From positions 62,001 through 126,000 of the forward strand of contig JBPCPV010000006.1 in assembly GCA_050998805.1 (NCBI GenBank): DNA of 64,000 nucleotides, written 5' to 3'. This DNA is from JAICKM01 sp050998805. GTDB taxonomy: Bacteria > Chloroflexota > Chloroflexia > QHBQ01 > JAICKM01. The notes under the pieces are model-generated. The model was not told where the DNA came from. It made no database searches and was given only the letters and a program-made list of their open reading frames with translations. How positions within the stretch are numbered: position 1 is the stretch's first letter; the number at the start of each line of letters is the position of its first letter. Shown piece after piece: positions 47,616 through 57,258 of the stretch. Both the position numbers and the translations under genes were made by a program.

Positions 47616-48823
47616 TTGAACAGCCCCAGGCGGACCATCGCGGCCCGGATCTGCTCGGCGGCGAGGACGTGGCCGTCGGCGTTCCAGTGGCGGTCGGTGC
47701 GGAAGTAGAGCAGCTTGTCTTTGCCTGCGGCCTGGAAGGAGGGGAGCAGGCCGATCAACGGCGTGCCGCTCTGTGCGCTCCAGGCGGCGAGCTTCTGCTG
47801 CGGGAGGTCGCGCTGTAGTGCGTCGTCGCTGAGGCCGAACTGCGCCTTCATCTCCTGCCAGTAGTTGTCGTGAACCTGCTCACGGGTCGGGATGGCGACG
47901 ACGACGATCTGCGCGCCGTGTGCCCGGGCGTCCGCGCGCATAGAGTCGAGGAGCGCGGTAGTTTTGGACCAGCCCGCCGCGATGTCCGGCGGCTCGGCCT
48001 TCAGGTAAAACGACGCGGCGTCGAACACGGTCGGCTTTTGGACTTTGACCGCCGGCGAGAAGACTTTGTAGTAGAGGTTACGCAGGAAGATGTAAGCGTG
48101 GGAGTTCTGCTCGAGCCACGCCTTGATGCCGCCGCCTTTCGCCGGTGCCGTCGCCTCGCCTGGGTCGCCCGCCATAGCCTGTTTGCTTTTGTCGGTCGCG
48201 ACGAGGCGGCCCTCGGCGTCCACGGTCGTCTTGTCCATGCCGAGCATGACATCCTTCACGTCGTTGCCGACGAAGAAGGCAACCAGCACTATCTTAGGTT
48301 GCAAGGCCCAGCCGTAAGTCTTGAGCCACGCCGCCTCGTTGTCGGTACCGTAGCCGAAGACACCGGCGTTGATGCTCTCCACACTGGTGCCGTCGGCGGC
48401 CTTCGCTCCGTTGAGCAGGTGGGGGAACGCCTGCGCCGCGTTGACGCCCATGCCGAACGCGAACGAGTCGCCGATGCAAAGCACGCGCGTCGTGCCCGCA
48501 GCCGGTGGGCCGATGGTGGCGCTCTCGCGCAGCCCCTGGCTGTTGATGTCGAACGTGGTGTCCCCCTCGGCGAAGCGGAAGGCAACCTGCGCGCCCGGCT
48601 TGAGCCGGTACGACGTGTCTTTGTCGGCCACGAACAGCCCACCGAGCGGCGGCACGATCTGGGGCGCGAAAATCCGCAGGGCGACTTCGAGCAGGCCGAG
48701 GATCAGGATCGCTGTAATGGCCACGACCAGCAGGGCCTGCGCCAGAGCGCGCAGGCGCGACTTACGGGCCGGTGCAGGCGCGGGCGCGGCGGGCGTATCA
48801 GCTTGTGCCGTCTGGCTGCTCAT
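47612..48823 (-). CDS. Membrane-anchored SGNH/GDSL hydrolase
   Basis: A 403-residue protein from ATG 48823 (GGAGGAG six bases upstream). One membrane helix lies at about 30-52 (ALLVVAITAILILGLLEVAL). A large extracytoplasmic SGNH domain follows: block I VLCIGDSFAFGMG, a FFVGNDVKD segment for block III, and the C-terminal DRHWNADGH with the catalytic Asp-x-x-His. AlgX/AlgJ-type members acetylate exopolysaccharides; others are esterases. The gene overlaps hutI downstream by four bases. A TATAAT box is at 48879-48874. Confidence 0.78.
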   Translation of the reverse strand: MSSQTAQADTPAAPAPAPARKSRLRALAQALLVVAITAILILGLLEVALRIFAPQIVPPLGGLFVADKDTSYRLKPGAQVAFRFAEGDTTFDINSQGLRESATIGPPAAGTTRVLCIGDSFAFGMGVNAAQAFPHLLNGAKAADGTSVESINAGVFGYGTDNEAAWLKTYGWALQPKIVLVAFFVGNDVKDVMLGMDKTTVDAEGRLVATDKSKQAMAGDPGEATAPAKGGGIKAWLEQNSHAYIFLRNLYYKVFSPAVKVQKPTVFDAASFYLKAEPPDIAAGWSKTTALLDSMRADARAHGAQIVVVAIPTREQVHDNYWQEMKAQFGLSDDALQRDLPQQKLAAWSAQSGTPLIGLLPSFQAAGKDKLLYFRTDRHWNADGHVLAAEQIRAAMVRLGLFK

Positions 48824-48980
48824 CTGCAACTCCTCCGTCCGCGACCCGAATCTCGTGTCGGTCGCGGCCCGCCCATTATACCACAGGTGCCGGGGCGGGG
48901 CCTGCAAAGACCGCGCAATTGGTATATAATAGCGTTGTGACGAATCCAACCACCGATCGTCGGCGGCAAGAACAAAAAAC

Positions 48981-48994
48981 TGACCACTGACCAC
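48981..48994. repeat. 7-bp tandem repeat, 2 units (TGACCAC)
   Basis: Two exact TGACCAC units between the divergent SGNH and DUF2231 genes, 24 bases before the ATG of the latter. It shares its unit with the tract at 47584. Confidence 0.5.
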
Positions 48995-49017
48995 TCGCCC
49001 GAAGGAGTGCCCTTGCT

Positions 49018-49584
49018 ATGAAAAGCCGGTTCAAAGTCCTCGGCCACCCCGCGCACCCGACGCTGGTGGTGTTTCCGCTCGCGTTCTATCCGCTCGCGGC
49101 CATCGCGCTCATTGTCTACCTCCTCCTGCTGGCGTTCGGGTGGACCAACGGCGACCATGTGCTGAACTTCGATGTCGGCTTCTGGTGGCGCGCCAGCTTC
49201 TGGATGCTGCTGATCGGCCTGCTCGGTAACCTGGCGGCGGCGCTGCCTGGCTTGGTGGACTGGCTGAATATCCCGAACGACGCACCCGCAAAAGACAAGG
49301 CGACCTGGCACCTGATCATCGCGCTGCTGCTCGCCGGTATCACCGTGATGTCGCTGCTGCTGCTGAACCTCGGCGAGCCTCCGGCGCGGATCATCTTCCC
49401 GAACGACCTGTTTATACTCGTCGGGGCGGGGCTGGCGATCTTCAACGGCTTCATCCTGGCGACCTACCAGGGCTGGCTCGGCGGCGAACTCGTCTACCGC
49501 CACGGGATCGGCGTCGAGCGCACGGACGACATTGACCCGATTGCGGTGACGCCGGGCAGCGAGGGGATGCGCGAGAACATCTAG
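49018..49584 (+). CDS. DUF2231 domain membrane protein
   Basis: A 188-residue protein with four hydrophobic helices. FKVLGHPAHPTLVVFPLAFYPL and the ending YQGWLGGELVYRHGIGVE match DUF2231. It is a paralogue of the protein at 19703-20236. GAAGGAG lies upstream of the ATG, and TATAAT at 48925-48930 is its likely -10 box. The next gene starts 17 bases after its stop. Confidence 0.82.
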   Translation: MKSRFKVLGHPAHPTLVVFPLAFYPLAAIALIVYLLLLAFGWTNGDHVLNFDVGFWWRASFWMLLIGLLGNLAAALPGLVDWLNIPNDAPAKDKATWHLIIALLLAGITVMSLLLLNLGEPPARIIFPNDLFILVGAGLAIFNGFILATYQGWLGGELVYRHGIGVERTDDIDPIAVTPGSEGMRENI

Positions 49585-49600
49585 TCCGTGAGGAGACCCG

Positions 49601-51214
49601 ATGAGGCATCAGAAAAAGATGGGCGGGGAGCGGTGGTCCAAGCCGGCAGTTCTGCTTCTGCTGCTCGCGTTGCTCGGCAGCCTAGCCGGACCGGCACACG
49701 CCCAGCCCGCTAACCAGCCGGTGATCTTCGGCGCGGGGCTGCTGCCGGGAGCCGGGAGCAGCGTGCCCGTAGGCAGCGTGCTGATCGGCTGCACGGTGAA
49801 CAGTGCGCTTGCCCTGTCCGGCTTCGGTCTGACTATTGACAACCAGCTGTTGCAGACGACGATCAGCGGCACCGGCCCCTGGCAGCTGCGGGCTAGCGCG
49901 ACTTTGAGCGTGGGTGTACACACCGCCGGAGCAACCGCGACCGATGCCGCGTCGCAGTCCGGCGGCTGGACCTGGCAGTTCACGGTCGCGGGCGGCCCTC
50001 CCCCGCCCACACAACCCCCGCCCGGCCCACAACCGAAACCGACGACCCTTCCGCCCCCACCCGGAGGCGCGGGGCCGAGCTTGCGTATCCTGGTGCCCGC
50101 CGACGGTTGGCTGGAGCCTGCCAGCACGCAGCGGATAGCGGTCCTCTTCGGCACAGATACCGGCTGGGCGAAGCAGACCGTGAGCCTCGACGGGCGCGAC
50201 CTCGGCGCGAAGCCCGAGCCGGGGAGCGGAGCCGCCGGGCATATCGCCCTGAGCGCGAGCGCGCCCGCCGCCACAGGCGCGCACATAGTCACCGCGCTCG
50301 GCGTGGACAAGCTCGGACGGCAGGGCACCGGCGCATGGACCTTCCTGGCGTCTGACCCCGCGGACGACGGCGATCTCCGCGTGTCGCCTGTGGCACCCGC
50401 GCCGGGCACGACCCTGAACGACGGCTCCCTGGTGCGGCTGGCCGCGCAGTTCAACGACGGCAAGGCGAACCTCCAGGCCGGCAGCATCATGCTCGACGGG
50501 CGGGCGCTGCTGAACGAGGGCACCGGCACCGACCCCCACCAGGGCCGCATCCTCGTGGACGCCTCCCGCGTGCCCGCCGGCCGCCACACCGTGCGCGCGG
50601 AAGCCTCCGACATCGCCGGCAGGACGACCGCCGTGGCCTGGGATTTCTACATAGGCGCGCCTGCCTCGCCCGATGAGCGGCTCTACTACGCGCAGACCGG
50701 CTTCTCGCTTACCGGGCCGTTCCGCAACTACTGGGAGGGCCTAGGTGCGAACGCCCTGCCGGTGCTCGGCTACCCAATCAGCGGGCTGCTCGTCGAGCGG
50801 CTCGACAACGGGCATACGTACACCGTGCAGTATTTCGAGCGGGTTCGCCTAGAGTGGCACCCTGAGAACCACGACACGCAGTTCGAGGTGCTCTACGGCC
50901 TGCTCGGCACCAACTTCCATGAGCCGGATCCGCCTATCCCTGCACCCCCGGCGCGGCCCGGCGAACGCTACTTCGCGGAGACCGGGCACCTGGCGCGGGG
51001 TCCATTCCTCCAGAAGTGGCAGACCACCGGCGGCCTGGCAACTTACGGCTTCCCGATCAGCGAGGAGCTGAACGAGGTCTCGAAGACCGATGGCCGCGCA
51101 TACTTGGTGCAGTATTTCCAACGCGCGCGCATGGAGTACCACCCCGAGAACGCCGACACACCCTTCGAGATCCTGCTCGGCATGTTGGGCCGCCAGCTCT
51201 ACGACGAGAGGTAA
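49601..51214 (+). CDS. Secreted protein with Ig-like domains and two LGFP-like repeats
   Basis: A 537-residue protein. A signal peptide covers about 1-36 (LLLLLALLGSLAGPAHAQ). An Ig-like domain runs to ~128, then a Pro-rich linker (GGPPPPTQPPPGPQPKPTT). Two further beta-sandwich segments follow (~155-345). Finally two copies of the surface repeat appear, each with 'YxxPISxEL' and 'QYFERVRLEWHPEN' or 'QYFQRARMEYHPEN' and ending in LLGxLGxxxx. The repeat pair matches the one in the M23 peptidase at 30603, so it probably binds a shared wall component. Function otherwise unknown. Confidence 0.75.
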   Translation: MRHQKKMGGERWSKPAVLLLLLALLGSLAGPAHAQPANQPVIFGAGLLPGAGSSVPVGSVLIGCTVNSALALSGFGLTIDNQLLQTTISGTGPWQLRASATLSVGVHTAGATATDAASQSGGWTWQFTVAGGPPPPTQPPPGPQPKPTTLPPPPGGAGPSLRILVPADGWLEPASTQRIAVLFGTDTGWAKQTVSLDGRDLGAKPEPGSGAAGHIALSASAPAATGAHIVTALGVDKLGRQGTGAWTFLASDPADDGDLRVSPVAPAPGTTLNDGSLVRLAAQFNDGKANLQAGSIMLDGRALLNEGTGTDPHQGRILVDASRVPAGRHTVRAEASDIAGRTTAVAWDFYIGAPASPDERLYYAQTGFSLTGPFRNYWEGLGANALPVLGYPISGLLVERLDNGHTYTVQYFERVRLEWHPENHDTQFEVLYGLLGTNFHEPDPPIPAPPARPGERYFAETGHLARGPFLQKWQTTGGLATYGFPISEELNEVSKTDGRAYLVQYFQRARMEYHPENADTPFEILLGMLGRQLYDER

Positions 51215-51218
51215 CGCA

Positions 51219-52232
51219 ATGAACATCGGACGAAACCGCTCTAGCTACATCTTTCTCACATTCGTCGGGCTTATGCTCGTCGCGCTGCCGCTTGCGCTGC
51301 CGGAGGTCCGCGCGGGCGCGGTGCGGCAGGCGCAGGCCAACGGCGGCGTGCTCGGCGCGGGCGGGCAACGGGGATTAACCTTCGTGCATACCGCGAGCGC
51401 GCCCTTTGGTAGCCAGGCGTCCTACGACTCGCTGGCCCGGCTGCACAAGACCGGAGCGAACTGGGTCTCGGTCGTCGCTCCGATCCGTCAGAGCAGTGCG
51501 AACTCCACGACGTTCGCGCTCATCCGCTCGGCGCTCGACCCGACAGACGCCGGGCTGACCGCCGTGATTGCCTACGCACACTCCCTCGGCATGAAGGTGA
51601 TGTTCGAGCCGGTGGTACTTGCCGACGACGGCGCAGACAGCCGTGGTCTCGCCCCCCAACCGGCGAGCGAGTGGTTCGACAACTACCGCCAGACCCTCGG
51701 CGACTTCGCCGACCTGGCGCGGGCGGCCGGGGCGGAGGAGTTCTGCATCGGCAGCCGCCTCTCGGCGCTCACCGGGCCGCAGTATGACCCCGAGTGGGAC
51801 CAGGTGATCACCTCCGTGCGCCAGTACTACTTCGGACCGATCACCTATTCGGCGGACTGGGGAGCGACCGGCGACGCCGAGTTCGCGCGCATCGGCTGGT
51901 GGAACCGCCTGGACTACATCGGCATCGCCGCTTACTTCCCGGCCTCAGCCTCGGCGAGCGCCCAGGCAAGTATCTCGGCGGTGCAGACGCACTGGGCCAA
52001 GCCGGTGCAGTTCACGCAGATCGGATTCGCATCCCAGCCGCCTTCCCAGCAGGCAACAAGCTACGACGCGATCATACAGGCATGGGGCCGCGTGCCCTGG
52101 CTGGCCGGCATCTTCTGGTCCCCATGGTACAGTAGCCCGACCGCCGGAGGCCCCTTCGACACCGGCGAAAGCCCCCAGAACAAGCCTGCGGAGGGAGTGC
52201 TCACGCGGTGGTACGCGGGCGCAGCGCGGTGA
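51219..52232 (+). CDS. Secreted TIM-barrel glycoside hydrolase-like protein (GH113-like)
   Basis: A 337-residue protein from ATG 51219, four bases after the upstream stop. Residues 1-33 are a signal peptide. The rest follows a glycoside hydrolase TIM-barrel pattern: LARLHKTGANWVSVVAP near the start, GMKVMFEPVV, FCIGSRLSAL, ITYSADWG and RLDYIGIAAYFP, and a closing WLAGIFWSPWYSS. GH113 (beta-mannanase) is the closest type I can name. The usual Glu after beta-4 is not obvious in FCIGSRLS, so activity is uncertain. It is probably co-transcribed with the gene at 49601. Confidence 0.65.
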   Translation: MNIGRNRSSYIFLTFVGLMLVALPLALPEVRAGAVRQAQANGGVLGAGGQRGLTFVHTASAPFGSQASYDSLARLHKTGANWVSVVAPIRQSSANSTTFALIRSALDPTDAGLTAVIAYAHSLGMKVMFEPVVLADDGADSRGLAPQPASEWFDNYRQTLGDFADLARAAGAEEFCIGSRLSALTGPQYDPEWDQVITSVRQYYFGPITYSADWGATGDAEFARIGWWNRLDYIGIAAYFPASASASAQASISAVQTHWAKPVQFTQIGFASQPPSQQATSYDAIIQAWGRVPWLAGIFWSPWYSSPTAGGPFDTGESPQNKPAEGVLTRWYAGAAR

Positions 52233-52242
52233 GCAGCATGCG

Positions 52243-52377
52243 CTAAACCAAAACAGCCTCCCGCAATATCCTCTCCCGCACTCCTGGCTTCAGCGCCCGC
52301 TCGGTCACCAAGTCAACCTCCCGGCCGAGCAGGTCTTCCAGATCGTCCCATAGCCCAAAGAAATCCAATCCAGGGTT
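52243..52377 (-). pseudogene. Remnant of an MNT-type nucleotidyltransferase
   Basis: The minus strand encodes about 44 residues ending in TAG at 52243. The sequence FFGLWDDLEDLLGREVDLVT, then ERALKPGVRERILREAV, matches the C-terminal half of MNT antitoxin nucleotidyltransferases. An in-frame TAG lies just upstream (52378-52380) and the N-terminal GSxxxGxA active-site part is absent. This suggests a decayed HEPN/MNT module; no HEPN partner is seen. Confidence 0.65.
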
Positions 52378-52399
52378 CTACGTCCTCGATGCCCATCGT

Positions 52400-53199
52400 T
52401 CATCTCTCCTCGCGCCCGCCCCTCAACTCCCGCAAGTATGCCGCCGCCACCTCAGCCTCCCGCCCAGGCGCGGCGGTGATCCGGTCGATCAGCGCCGAGG
52501 CCACCACCGCCCCGTCCGCCACGCGGCCTACCTCTGCGATGTGGGCGGGGGTGCTGAGTCCGAAGCCGACGGCAAGCGGCAGGTTGGTGTGACGGCGGAC
52601 GCGGGCCACGTAGCCGGTCAGCGTCGCAGCGAGTTCGCTGCGTGCGCCGGTGACGCCGGTCAGCGAGACGCAGTAGAGGAAGCCGCTGCCGAGGGCCGCG
52701 ATCTTCGCCAGCCGCTCGTCGCTGCTCACCGGCGAGACGAGAAAGATCAGCGCGAGGTCGTGGTCGCGGGTCGCGGCCAGGAGCGCTCCGGACTCTTCGG
52801 GCGGGAGGTCGGGCACGATCAGCCCGTCCGCGCCTGCCTCGTCGGCCTCGGCGACGGCGCGGGCGATGCCGCGATGGTGCAGCGGGTTGTAGCAGCCCAT
52901 GAAGATCAGCGGCGCGGCCACGTGCGGTCGCAGTTCGCGCACCAGGTCGAGGCAGCTGTCGAACGTGGTGCCGCCTGCGAGTGCGGTCTGGGTCGCCCTC
53001 TGGATCGTCGCGCCGTCGGCAAGCGGGTCGCTGAACGGGATGCCGATCTCGATCAGGTCGGCCCCCGCGCCGGCAAGCGCAAGGGCGACTTCTGCGCTCT
53101 TGGCGAGCGTGGGGTAGCCTACGTGCACATAGGGCATAAGCGCGACCTCGTCGCGCGCCCGACTGGCGGCAAAAGCCGCCGCGATCCGTTCGGTGCCCA

Positions 53200-53203
<4 letters not shown>
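52400..53203 (-). CDS. trpA: Tryptophan synthase alpha chain
   Basis: A 267-residue TIM-barrel enzyme that splits indole-3-glycerol phosphate. LIEIGIPFSDPLADG carries the catalytic Asp, MGCYNPLHHRG and DGLIVPDLPPEES are the family loops, and GFGLSTPAHI is the phosphate-binding loop. Its ATG overlaps the trpB stop (ATGA), so it is translationally coupled as the last gene of the trp operon. Confidence 0.95.
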
Positions 53204-54418
<1,215 letters not shown>

Positions 54419-54429
<11 letters not shown>

Positions 54430-55183
54430 GCAGTGTCTCCTCGTGTGCTCTTTCGATAAAAGCCGCAATCAGCCCCACATCCTTAACGCCGCCGGTTTCG
54501 ACGCCGCTGCTCACGTCTACGGCCCAGGGCCGGACGGCAACGACGGCAGCAGCGATGTTCTCCGGCGTGAGGCCCCCGGCCAACATCAGAGGGCGGCGGG
54601 CGGCGAGCCGTGCCGCGATTTCCCAGTCGGCGAGCCGGCCGGTGCCGCCGTATGCGCCTGGGTGAGCAGCGTCGAGGCACACCAGCAGGCGGCTGCCCCA
54701 CGGCCCCGACAGCGCGCCGCCCTCCGCATCGGCGGCTTCGGCTGCGGCATCCCAGGCCACGATCTCGGCGTCGAGGCCGTCGGCTCCGGCGGCGGTCGGG
54801 CGGAAGACGCGGATCACCGGGCGGGCGATGGTGAGCAGGGCGGCGGCATCCGGCGGCTCGTCGCCGCAGAGCTGCACGATGTCGAGGCCGCACTCCGCGA
54901 CGACTGCGGCGATCCGGCCGGGAGCCTCGTTCACGAACAGCCCCACGCAAACCGGCGCGCCCGCCCCAAGCTCCCGTCGCACCCCCGCGATCAGCTCTGC
55001 CGCCTCCCCCGCCTCGACCCGCCGCCTGCTCTCCGCGAACACGAACCCCAACATCCTAGCCCCAGCCTGCGCCGCCGCCCCCACATGCCCCGCCTCCCGC
55101 AGCCCACAAACCTTGACGTGGTGAGTACTGCGTAGTGCGTAGTGCGTAGTTTGCGTAGTTTTTGTTGTATCGATCTCGTTCAT
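54419..55183 (-). CDS. trpF: Phosphoribosylanthranilate isomerase
   Basis: A 254-residue TIM-barrel isomerase. VKVCGLREAGHV supplies the catalytic Cys near residue 24. GFVFAESRRRVEAGEAAELI and VQLCGDEPPDAAALL follow, and the end MLAGGLTPENIAAAV, DVSSGVETGGVKD is typical. The first ~20 residues (DTTKTTQTTHYALRSTHH) are not part of the family fold; they derive from a GCGTAGT heptamer tract. The ATG at 55183 has GGAG 10 bases upstream. Confidence 0.93.
55123..55157. repeat. 7-bp tandem repeat, 5 units (GCGTAGT), trpF N-terminus
   Basis: GAGTACT-GCGTAGT-GCGTAGT-GCGTAGT-TTGCGTA in register. On the coding strand it gives the THYALR peptide at the start of TrpF. Confidence 0.85.
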
Positions 55184-55229
55184 TTGTCGGGTGCTCCAAA
55201 GCAAGTCTGACTACAGTCCAATCTCTACT

Positions 55230-55271
55230 TACGCAATACGCAATACGTACTACGCACTTCGCACTACGCGA
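55230..55271. repeat. 7-bp tandem repeat, 6 units (TACGCAA/TACGCAC), trpC end
   Basis: TACGCAA-TACGCAA-TACGTAC-TACGCAC-TTCGCAC-TACGCGA. It covers the trpC-trpF gap and the TAG stop of trpC (55266-55264). It is inverted relative to the tract at 55123, so the two can pair in the mRNA. Confidence 0.85.
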
Positions 55272-56049
55272 GCAGTTCCCGTAGCAGCGCCGCCGGGTTG
55301 GGTGCCGCCAGCAGGCTTTCCCCGATGAGCAGGGCGTCGGCACCGGCGGCGGCCATCCGGCGAACGTCGGTGGGCGTGGCGATGCCGCTTTCGGCGACGA
55401 GCAGCGTGTCGGGCGGGCGGAGGGGCGCGAGCCGCTCGGTGAGGCCGATGTCTACGGCGAAGGTGCCCAGGTCGCGGTTGTTGACGCCGATGATCTCGGC
55501 GTCCGATTCGAGTGCTGAGGCGAACTCGGCGGCATCGTGGACTTCGACGAGGGCGGCCATGCCGAGGTTCGCGGCGAGCTGGCGAAGGTTGCGGAGCGCG
55601 CCCGAGTCGAGCAGGGCGGCGATCAGCAGTACCGCGTCCGCACCGGCGGCGCGGGCCTCCAGCACGCCGTAGTCATCCAGCAGGAAGTCCTTACGCAGCA
55701 CCGGCAGCTCCACGGCGGCCTGCACGGCTTGCAGGTCGGCCAGACTGCCGCCGAAGAAGTCGCGGTCGGTCAGTACAGACAGCGCAGCCGCGCCTCCGGC
55801 TGCATATGCGCGGGCGAGAGCCGCCGGGTCGAGGTCCGGGTAGAGGATGCCACGCGATGGGCTGCCCCGCTTGATCTCGGCGATGATGCGCGGCGTCGCG
55901 CTCCCCGGCTGCCGCCTGATCGCCGCGCGGAAGTCGCGTGACGGTGCCGCTCTGAGGGCGCGATGTTCGAGCACGCTGTATGGCTCGGCCTGTCGCCGTA
56001 CGGCCAACTCCTCGCGCTTGCGCGCGGCAATGGTGTCCAGGATCGTCAT
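55264..56049 (-). CDS. trpC: Indole-3-glycerol phosphate synthase
   Basis: A 261-residue TIM-barrel enzyme. IAEIKRGSPSRGIL has the catalytic Lys, LSVLTDRDFFGGSLADL and VLRKDFLLDDYGVLEARAAG follow, and GVNNRDLGTFAVD and VAESGIATPTDVRR close the active site. It converts CdRP to indole-3-glycerol phosphate. The ATG follows the trpD TAG without a gap. The stop codon lies in a heptamer tract. Confidence 0.95.
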   Translation of the reverse strand: MTILDTIAARKREELAVRRQAEPYSVLEHRALRAAPSRDFRAAIRRQPGSATPRIIAEIKRGSPSRGILYPDLDPAALARAYAAGGAAALSVLTDRDFFGGSLADLQAVQAAVELPVLRKDFLLDDYGVLEARAAGADAVLLIAALLDSGALRNLRQLAANLGMAALVEVHDAAEFASALESDAEIIGVNNRDLGTFAVDIGLTERLAPLRPPDTLLVAESGIATPTDVRRMAAAGADALLIGESLLAAPNPAALLRELLA

Positions 56050-57087
56050 CTATGCTTCCTCCCCTGCCGGGATCGGCCCGTTGCTCGCCGCGACGAACGC
56101 CGCGAGCGCCCGCGCGGCGGCTCCGCTGTCTATCGCGGCCGCGGCCAGGGCGATGCCTTCCCGCAGGTCCGGCGCGAGGCCGCCGACATACAGAGCCGCG
56201 CCCGCGTTCAGCAGCACAACGTCCCGGTGGGGGCCGAGTTCGCCACGCAGCACCCGGCGGATTATGTCGGCGCTCTCCTCGAGCGAGCCTCCCCGGATCT
56301 CGGAGATCGGCGCAGCGGGCAGGCCGAACTCTTCGGGCATGATCGTGAAGCGCCGCGGTTCCTGGCCCTCGCGGATCTCGTAGCAGATCGTCGGGCCGAG
56401 CGCGATCTCGTCAAGGCCGCCGTCTCCGTGGACGACGAGCGCGTGGTGCGTGCCGAGGCGGGTGAGCGCGCGCGCGATGATCAGCGCGGCGCGCGGGTCG
56501 GCCACGCCCATCACCTGGGCCTGCGCGCCCGCCGGGTTGGTCAACGGGCCGAGCAGGTTGAAGACCGTCCGCACTCCGAGTTCACGGCGCACTGGCCCCG
56601 CATGGCGCATCGAGGGGTGGTAATTCGGCGCGAACATGAACCCGAGGTGCGACACGGCCAGGGTGTGCGCCACGCCCTCTGGCCCAAGCTGGATGTTCGC
56701 GCCGAGCGCCTCGAGCACATCCGCGCTGCCCACCCGCCCGCTCACCGCGCGGTTGCCGTGCTTGGCGACATACGCGCCCGCGCCCGCCGCCACACAGGCA
56801 GCAGCCGTCGAGATGTTGAACGTCTGACGCCCGTCGCCGCCTGTGCCGCAGGTGTCCACCAGCACCGCGCCCTCCGGTCCCGCCACCGGCACTGCGTGCG
56901 CTCGCATCGCGGTCACAAAGCCGGCCATCTCCTCCTCGGTCTCGCCTTTGAGCCGCAGCGCGACCAGGAAGCCGGCTATCAGCGCGGGCGTCGCCTGCCC
57001 CTGCATGATCTCGTCCATCGCCTCTTCAGCCTCGGCCTGCGTGAGGGCCTGCCTCTCCATCAGTTTGGTCAATGCAGCATGTATCAT
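56050..57087 (-). CDS. trpD: Anthranilate phosphoribosyltransferase
   Basis: A 345-residue enzyme. DTCGTGGDGRQTFNISTAAA is the anthranilate/PRPP site, KHGNRAVSGRVGSADVLEALG and FMFAPNYHPSMRHAGPVR follow, and FNLLGPLTNPAGAQAQVMGV is the hinge. The start MIHAALTKLMER at 57087 has GGAG upstream. A longer frame to 57201 exists but would translate the T-box antiterminator. It is the first gene of the operon; trpE and trpG are elsewhere. Confidence 0.95.
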   Translation of the reverse strand: MIHAALTKLMERQALTQAEAEEAMDEIMQGQATPALIAGFLVALRLKGETEEEMAGFVTAMRAHAVPVAGPEGAVLVDTCGTGGDGRQTFNISTAAACVAAGAGAYVAKHGNRAVSGRVGSADVLEALGANIQLGPEGVAHTLAVSHLGFMFAPNYHPSMRHAGPVRRELGVRTVFNLLGPLTNPAGAQAQVMGVADPRAALIIARALTRLGTHHALVVHGDGGLDEIALGPTICYEIREGQEPRRFTIMPEEFGLPAAPISEIRGGSLEESADIIRRVLRGELGPHRDVVLLNAGAALYVGGLAPDLREGIALAAAAIDSGAAARALAAFVAASNGPIPAGEEA

Positions 57088-57102
57088 AGGTTTGCTCCTA
57101 AT

Positions 57103-57135
57103 AAAAAACCCTCGTCCCCAGTCAAGGGACGAGGG
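57103..57135 (-). terminator. T-box regulated terminator
   Basis: CCCTCGTCCC/GGGGACGAGGG with a 6-base loop, followed by TTTTTT on the minus strand, 16 bases before the trpD ATG. It is mutually exclusive with the antiterminator that uses GGTGGCACC. Confidence 0.9.
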
Positions 57136-57223
57136 CCAAAGCCTGCTCGTGGTGCCACCCAAGTTCCGCCTCAGCGGTCGCGGTCCCACCGCCCCAGCCA
57201 AGTGCGCTTATATCGAGCACCCA

Positions 57224-57258
57224 TACTATGCACTACGCACTACGTACTACGCACTACG
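57224..57258. repeat. 7-bp tandem repeat, 5 units (CACTACG) inside the T-box linker
   Basis: TACTATG-CACTACG-CACTACG-TACTACG-CACTACG, lying between Stem I and the antiterminator domain. Confidence 0.85.

Noticed and set aside
57088..57201. 38-residue N-terminal extension of TrpD
   Set aside because: It is the translated T-box antiterminator and terminator; the real ATG has GGAG in front and matches family starts.
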